Below, one piece after another: positions 7,491 to 9,089 of a DNA stretch of 9,089 nucleotides. Positions within the stretch are counted from its first letter, which is position 1. Every line of letters begins with the position of its first letter. Source of the DNA: Seribacter sulfatis. Lineage in GTDB: Bacteria > Verrucomicrobiota > Verrucomicrobiia > Opitutales > Seribacteraceae. Position numbers and translations under genes: made by a program. The DNA lies in assembly GCF_964187635.1 (NCBI RefSeq), contig NZ_CAXLMO010000109.1:1-9089 (forward strand), read 5' to 3'. The notes under the pieces were generated by a model that was given only the letters and a program-made list of their open reading frames with translations, searched no databases and was not told the DNA's origin.

Positions 7491-8351
7491 TTAAATCAAC
7501 TTAATACTTGGGTGCAAGGGAACGATGTAAAATTGCTCGTCCGTAGCGGAATGGCCAGTGGAGTGAAGTTGGTTTTCTTCACATATGGTAGAAATTATTG
7601 ACTCAATAGAACTGTTTTTAAAATGATAACTCTTCTTTCTTTCGTAGGCTTCATCGTCTTCAAGAAGGAGGGTAATCTCAAAATTTTCGATAAACTCTTT
7701 TTTAGAATGATTGGCATTCTTATCCAGTTCTTTTCGGACTGCACTTTCTAGGTCCCTGAATATTTCTTTCAGGGGAGTATCCTGCCAAGAAATATTATCG
7801 AGTTTGATGTTTTCTGGAAGTACTCCAGGAAATCGAAGGTGTAACAATAGTTTCATAGGCAACCTGGCGACTCCCATTTCTAATTGCCCTATTTGAAAGT
7901 TTTGTTGCTCAACCAATAAGCTAAGAGCCCATTTGTGCTCGTACTTTTTTTGAAGTGCTTGCTCAAATTCACTTGGGTCCATAGCCACAAAAACAGTCTT
8001 ATCATGATAGAGCCAGCATCCATCGATATTACGAACGCACTGATCAACTGTTCCTTGGATAGTAAAACCAGACAGACCATTAATAGGAAATGATTGTTGC
8101 AGGGCCTGTTCCGAAACCTGCAGCTTGATGTCGTGTGGTTCTAAAATCTCTGCCAGCTTGCTAATACGCTCATTCCTTAAGTTGAAGTGCTCCACTATCT
8201 CCTCATCAAACTTAGCTGGTAAAACATAGGGAGCTAACGCAGATTCTAGTTTCTTCAGGCGCTCTGTTTCATGGGCGGGAATAGCCGGTGAACAAGAAAA
8301 GGAACCAATGAGCATAAATGCTATGAGCAATCGGACAATGGGTGAGTTCAT
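7491..8351 (-). CDS. Putative lipoprotein of unknown function with possible STN-like lobes
   Basis: A 286-residue protein if started at ATG 8351-8349; the longer GTG start at 8378 adds nine residues ahead of the signal and is less likely. The N-terminus MNSPIVRLLIAFMLIGSFSC resembles a signal with Cys20 as a possible lipidation site, although FS before the Cys is a poor lipobox. The rest is soluble and mixed charge. Two stretches resemble the secretin/TonB short N-terminal (STN) fold: ISKLAEILEPHDIKLQ through DQCVRNIDGCWLYHDKTVFVAM, and DTPLKEIFRDLESAV through SSIESIISTICEENQLH and QFYIVPL. This comparison is by eye. I recognise no named family and no catalytic motif. Its GC (about 40%) is clearly below that of the flanking enzyme genes. 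It follows the glycoside hydrolase gene by 50 bp, or 23 bp with the GTG start, and may be cotranscribed. It could be a cell-envelope accessory protein or simply a lineage-specific insertion. Confidence 0.7.
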   Translation of the reverse strand: MNSPIVRLLIAFMLIGSFSCSPAIPAHETERLKKLESALAPYVLPAKFDEEIVEHFNLRNERISKLAEILEPHDIKLQVSEQALQQSFPINGLSGFTIQGTVDQCVRNIDGCWLYHDKTVFVAMDPSEFEQALQKKYEHKWALSLLVEQQNFQIGQLEMGVARLPMKLLLHLRFPGVLPENIKLDNISWQDTPLKEIFRDLESAVRKELDKNANHSKKEFIENFEITLLLEDDEAYERKKSYHFKNSSIESIISTICEENQLHSTGHSATDEQFYIVPLHPSIKLI

Positions 8352-8401
8352 ACTCTGGAGTCTAGTAATACCGACCACTCAGTAAAGGCTTATCGTCCAA
8401 C

Positions 8402-9089
8402 TCACTTTTTGCCAGGGTCTGCTTGAATATCCCTATGGTAAAAGACGCCGATGACCCGGGTCGTTTTCCCTTTCAATGTTGGAAATTTGCCACCTGGATT
8501 GCCGTCTCTATCCATCATGTTGGCGGTGATGACATATCTTCCCAACTCCGGGATGTAGGCGATATCGGGATCATGGATACGGTAATTATCCCAATGGTTC
8601 ACTTCTTCAGAGCGTGGGGTGATGGCCTTGCCCACATACTCGAAGGGCTGATTGATATCCTTGGATCTCCAGGCCACCACCTTGTAAGGACTGCCCTTGG
8701 ATTCGCGATCGCAAAAGATGTAATAAGTTCCATGGATCTTCTCAATGGTGGCATCTCCCACGCCATATTTGTGCCCGCCATCGGGGTTGGGATCGACCGC
8801 CTTGGCGTTGATCAATTTCCAGTCTCCTAAGCCGGTGGTGGAGGTGAAGTGGGCCAGGCTGGTGCCATCCGGCCCGTGCGGGAAGTGCCCATGCTCGCCG
8901 AACATGTGGAACACACCGTCTTCATAATAGATGCCGATGTCATCGCACTGCTTACTTGGAAAAGTGCCGGCGGCTTTCCATTTGCCACTGGCTTTTTCGA
9001 GCGGGCCAGAGAAGGTGTAAACAATTCCCTCTTCGTAGAGGTAGTAGGTCCCATCAACTTTCACCCCGTCATCGTATTCATAGTGTTTA
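8402..9089 (-). CDS. Probable beta-propeller glycoside hydrolase (GH43/GH117-like), C-terminal part, cut by window edge
   Basis: The reading frame is open to the right edge (KHYEYDD... immediately upstream of the GTG at 9064), so that GTG is internal and the gene starts outside the window; 228 codons are seen. Repeating strand motifs DGTYYLY (residues 12-18 of the visible part), DGVFHMF (57-63), HGTYYIF (119-125) and LGRYVIT (182-188) mark successive propeller blades about 45-63 residues apart, as in GH43, GH32/68, GH117 and GH130 enzymes. Acidic residues in typical catalytic or modulating positions are D49-D50, E65, D112 in VGDATIE, and HDPD at 172-175. Without the first blades I cannot fix the family or the catalytic triad. 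Such enzymes release arabinose, xylose, galactose or anhydrogalactose units. Next to sulfatases, a marine galactan-like or fucose-rich glycan is plausible but inferred. There is no terminator after its stop. Confidence 0.8.
   Translation of the reverse strand, partial: KHYEYDDGVKVDGTYYLYEEGIVYTFSGPLEKASGKWKAAGTFPSKQCDDIGIYYEDGVFHMFGEHGHFPHGPDGTSLAHFTSTTGLGDWKLINAKAVDPNPDGGHKYGVGDATIEKIHGTYYIFCDRESKGSPYKVVAWRSKDINQPFEYVGKAITPRSEEVNHWDNYRIHDPDIAYIPELGRYVITANMMDRDGNPGGKFPTLKGKTTRVIGVFYHRDIQADPGKK

Noticed and set aside
8402..9064. GTG at 9064 as the true start of the glycosidase
   Set aside because: The frame stays open to the window edge with propeller-like sequence upstream, and the protein would lack a signal peptide and its first blades.
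1..9089. CRISPR arrays, tRNAs, rRNA, insertion sequences
   Set aside because: No regularly spaced repeats, cloverleaf-like sequences, rRNA segments or transposase motifs with terminal inverted repeats were seen on either strand.

Overview
The window reads as a fragment of a sulfated-polysaccharide degradation locus from a heterotrophic bacterium. The dense run of secreted Cys-type sulfatases, the roughly 50 to 60% GC coding DNA and the weak or absent Shine-Dalgarno sequences fit the Planctomycetota-Verrucomicrobiota (PVC) group, where marine members carry very large sulfatase sets. The exact taxon is an inference: no rRNA or marker gene is present.

Every gene lies on the minus strand, so transcription runs from high to low coordinates. 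At the right edge is the C-terminal 228 codons of a probable five-bladed beta-propeller glycoside hydrolase (GH43/GH117-like; 8402 to beyond 9089). It is followed closely by a small AT-rich putative lipoprotein of unknown function (7491-8351). A gene-free, AT-rich gap of about 730 bp comes next (6764-7490), holding several inverted repeats.

Five formylglycine-type (S1 family) sulfatases then lie head to tail: 4850-6763, 3250-4827, 1844-3253, 345-1820, and a fifth cut by the left edge (1-321). Gaps between them are 22-23 bp, with one 4-bp ATGA overlap, so they almost certainly form one operon. Each has an export signal, the metal-binding DD pair, the Cys of the C-x-P-[ST]-R maturation motif, the GKWH motif and, where complete, the DN pair plus a later Lys. 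All five therefore look catalytically competent. Their sequences differ enough that they probably remove sulfate from different positions or residues of one glycan, with the propeller enzyme cleaving the desulfated or partly sulfated sugar chain. No transporter, regulator or sulfatase-maturating enzyme is in the window.

The least explained elements are the lipoprotein, which has two possible STN/secretin-N-like lobes, and the leader of the sulfatase operon. That leader has two overlapping inverted repeats immediately upstream of the first sulfatase, which could be an operator or an attenuator-like RNA switch.
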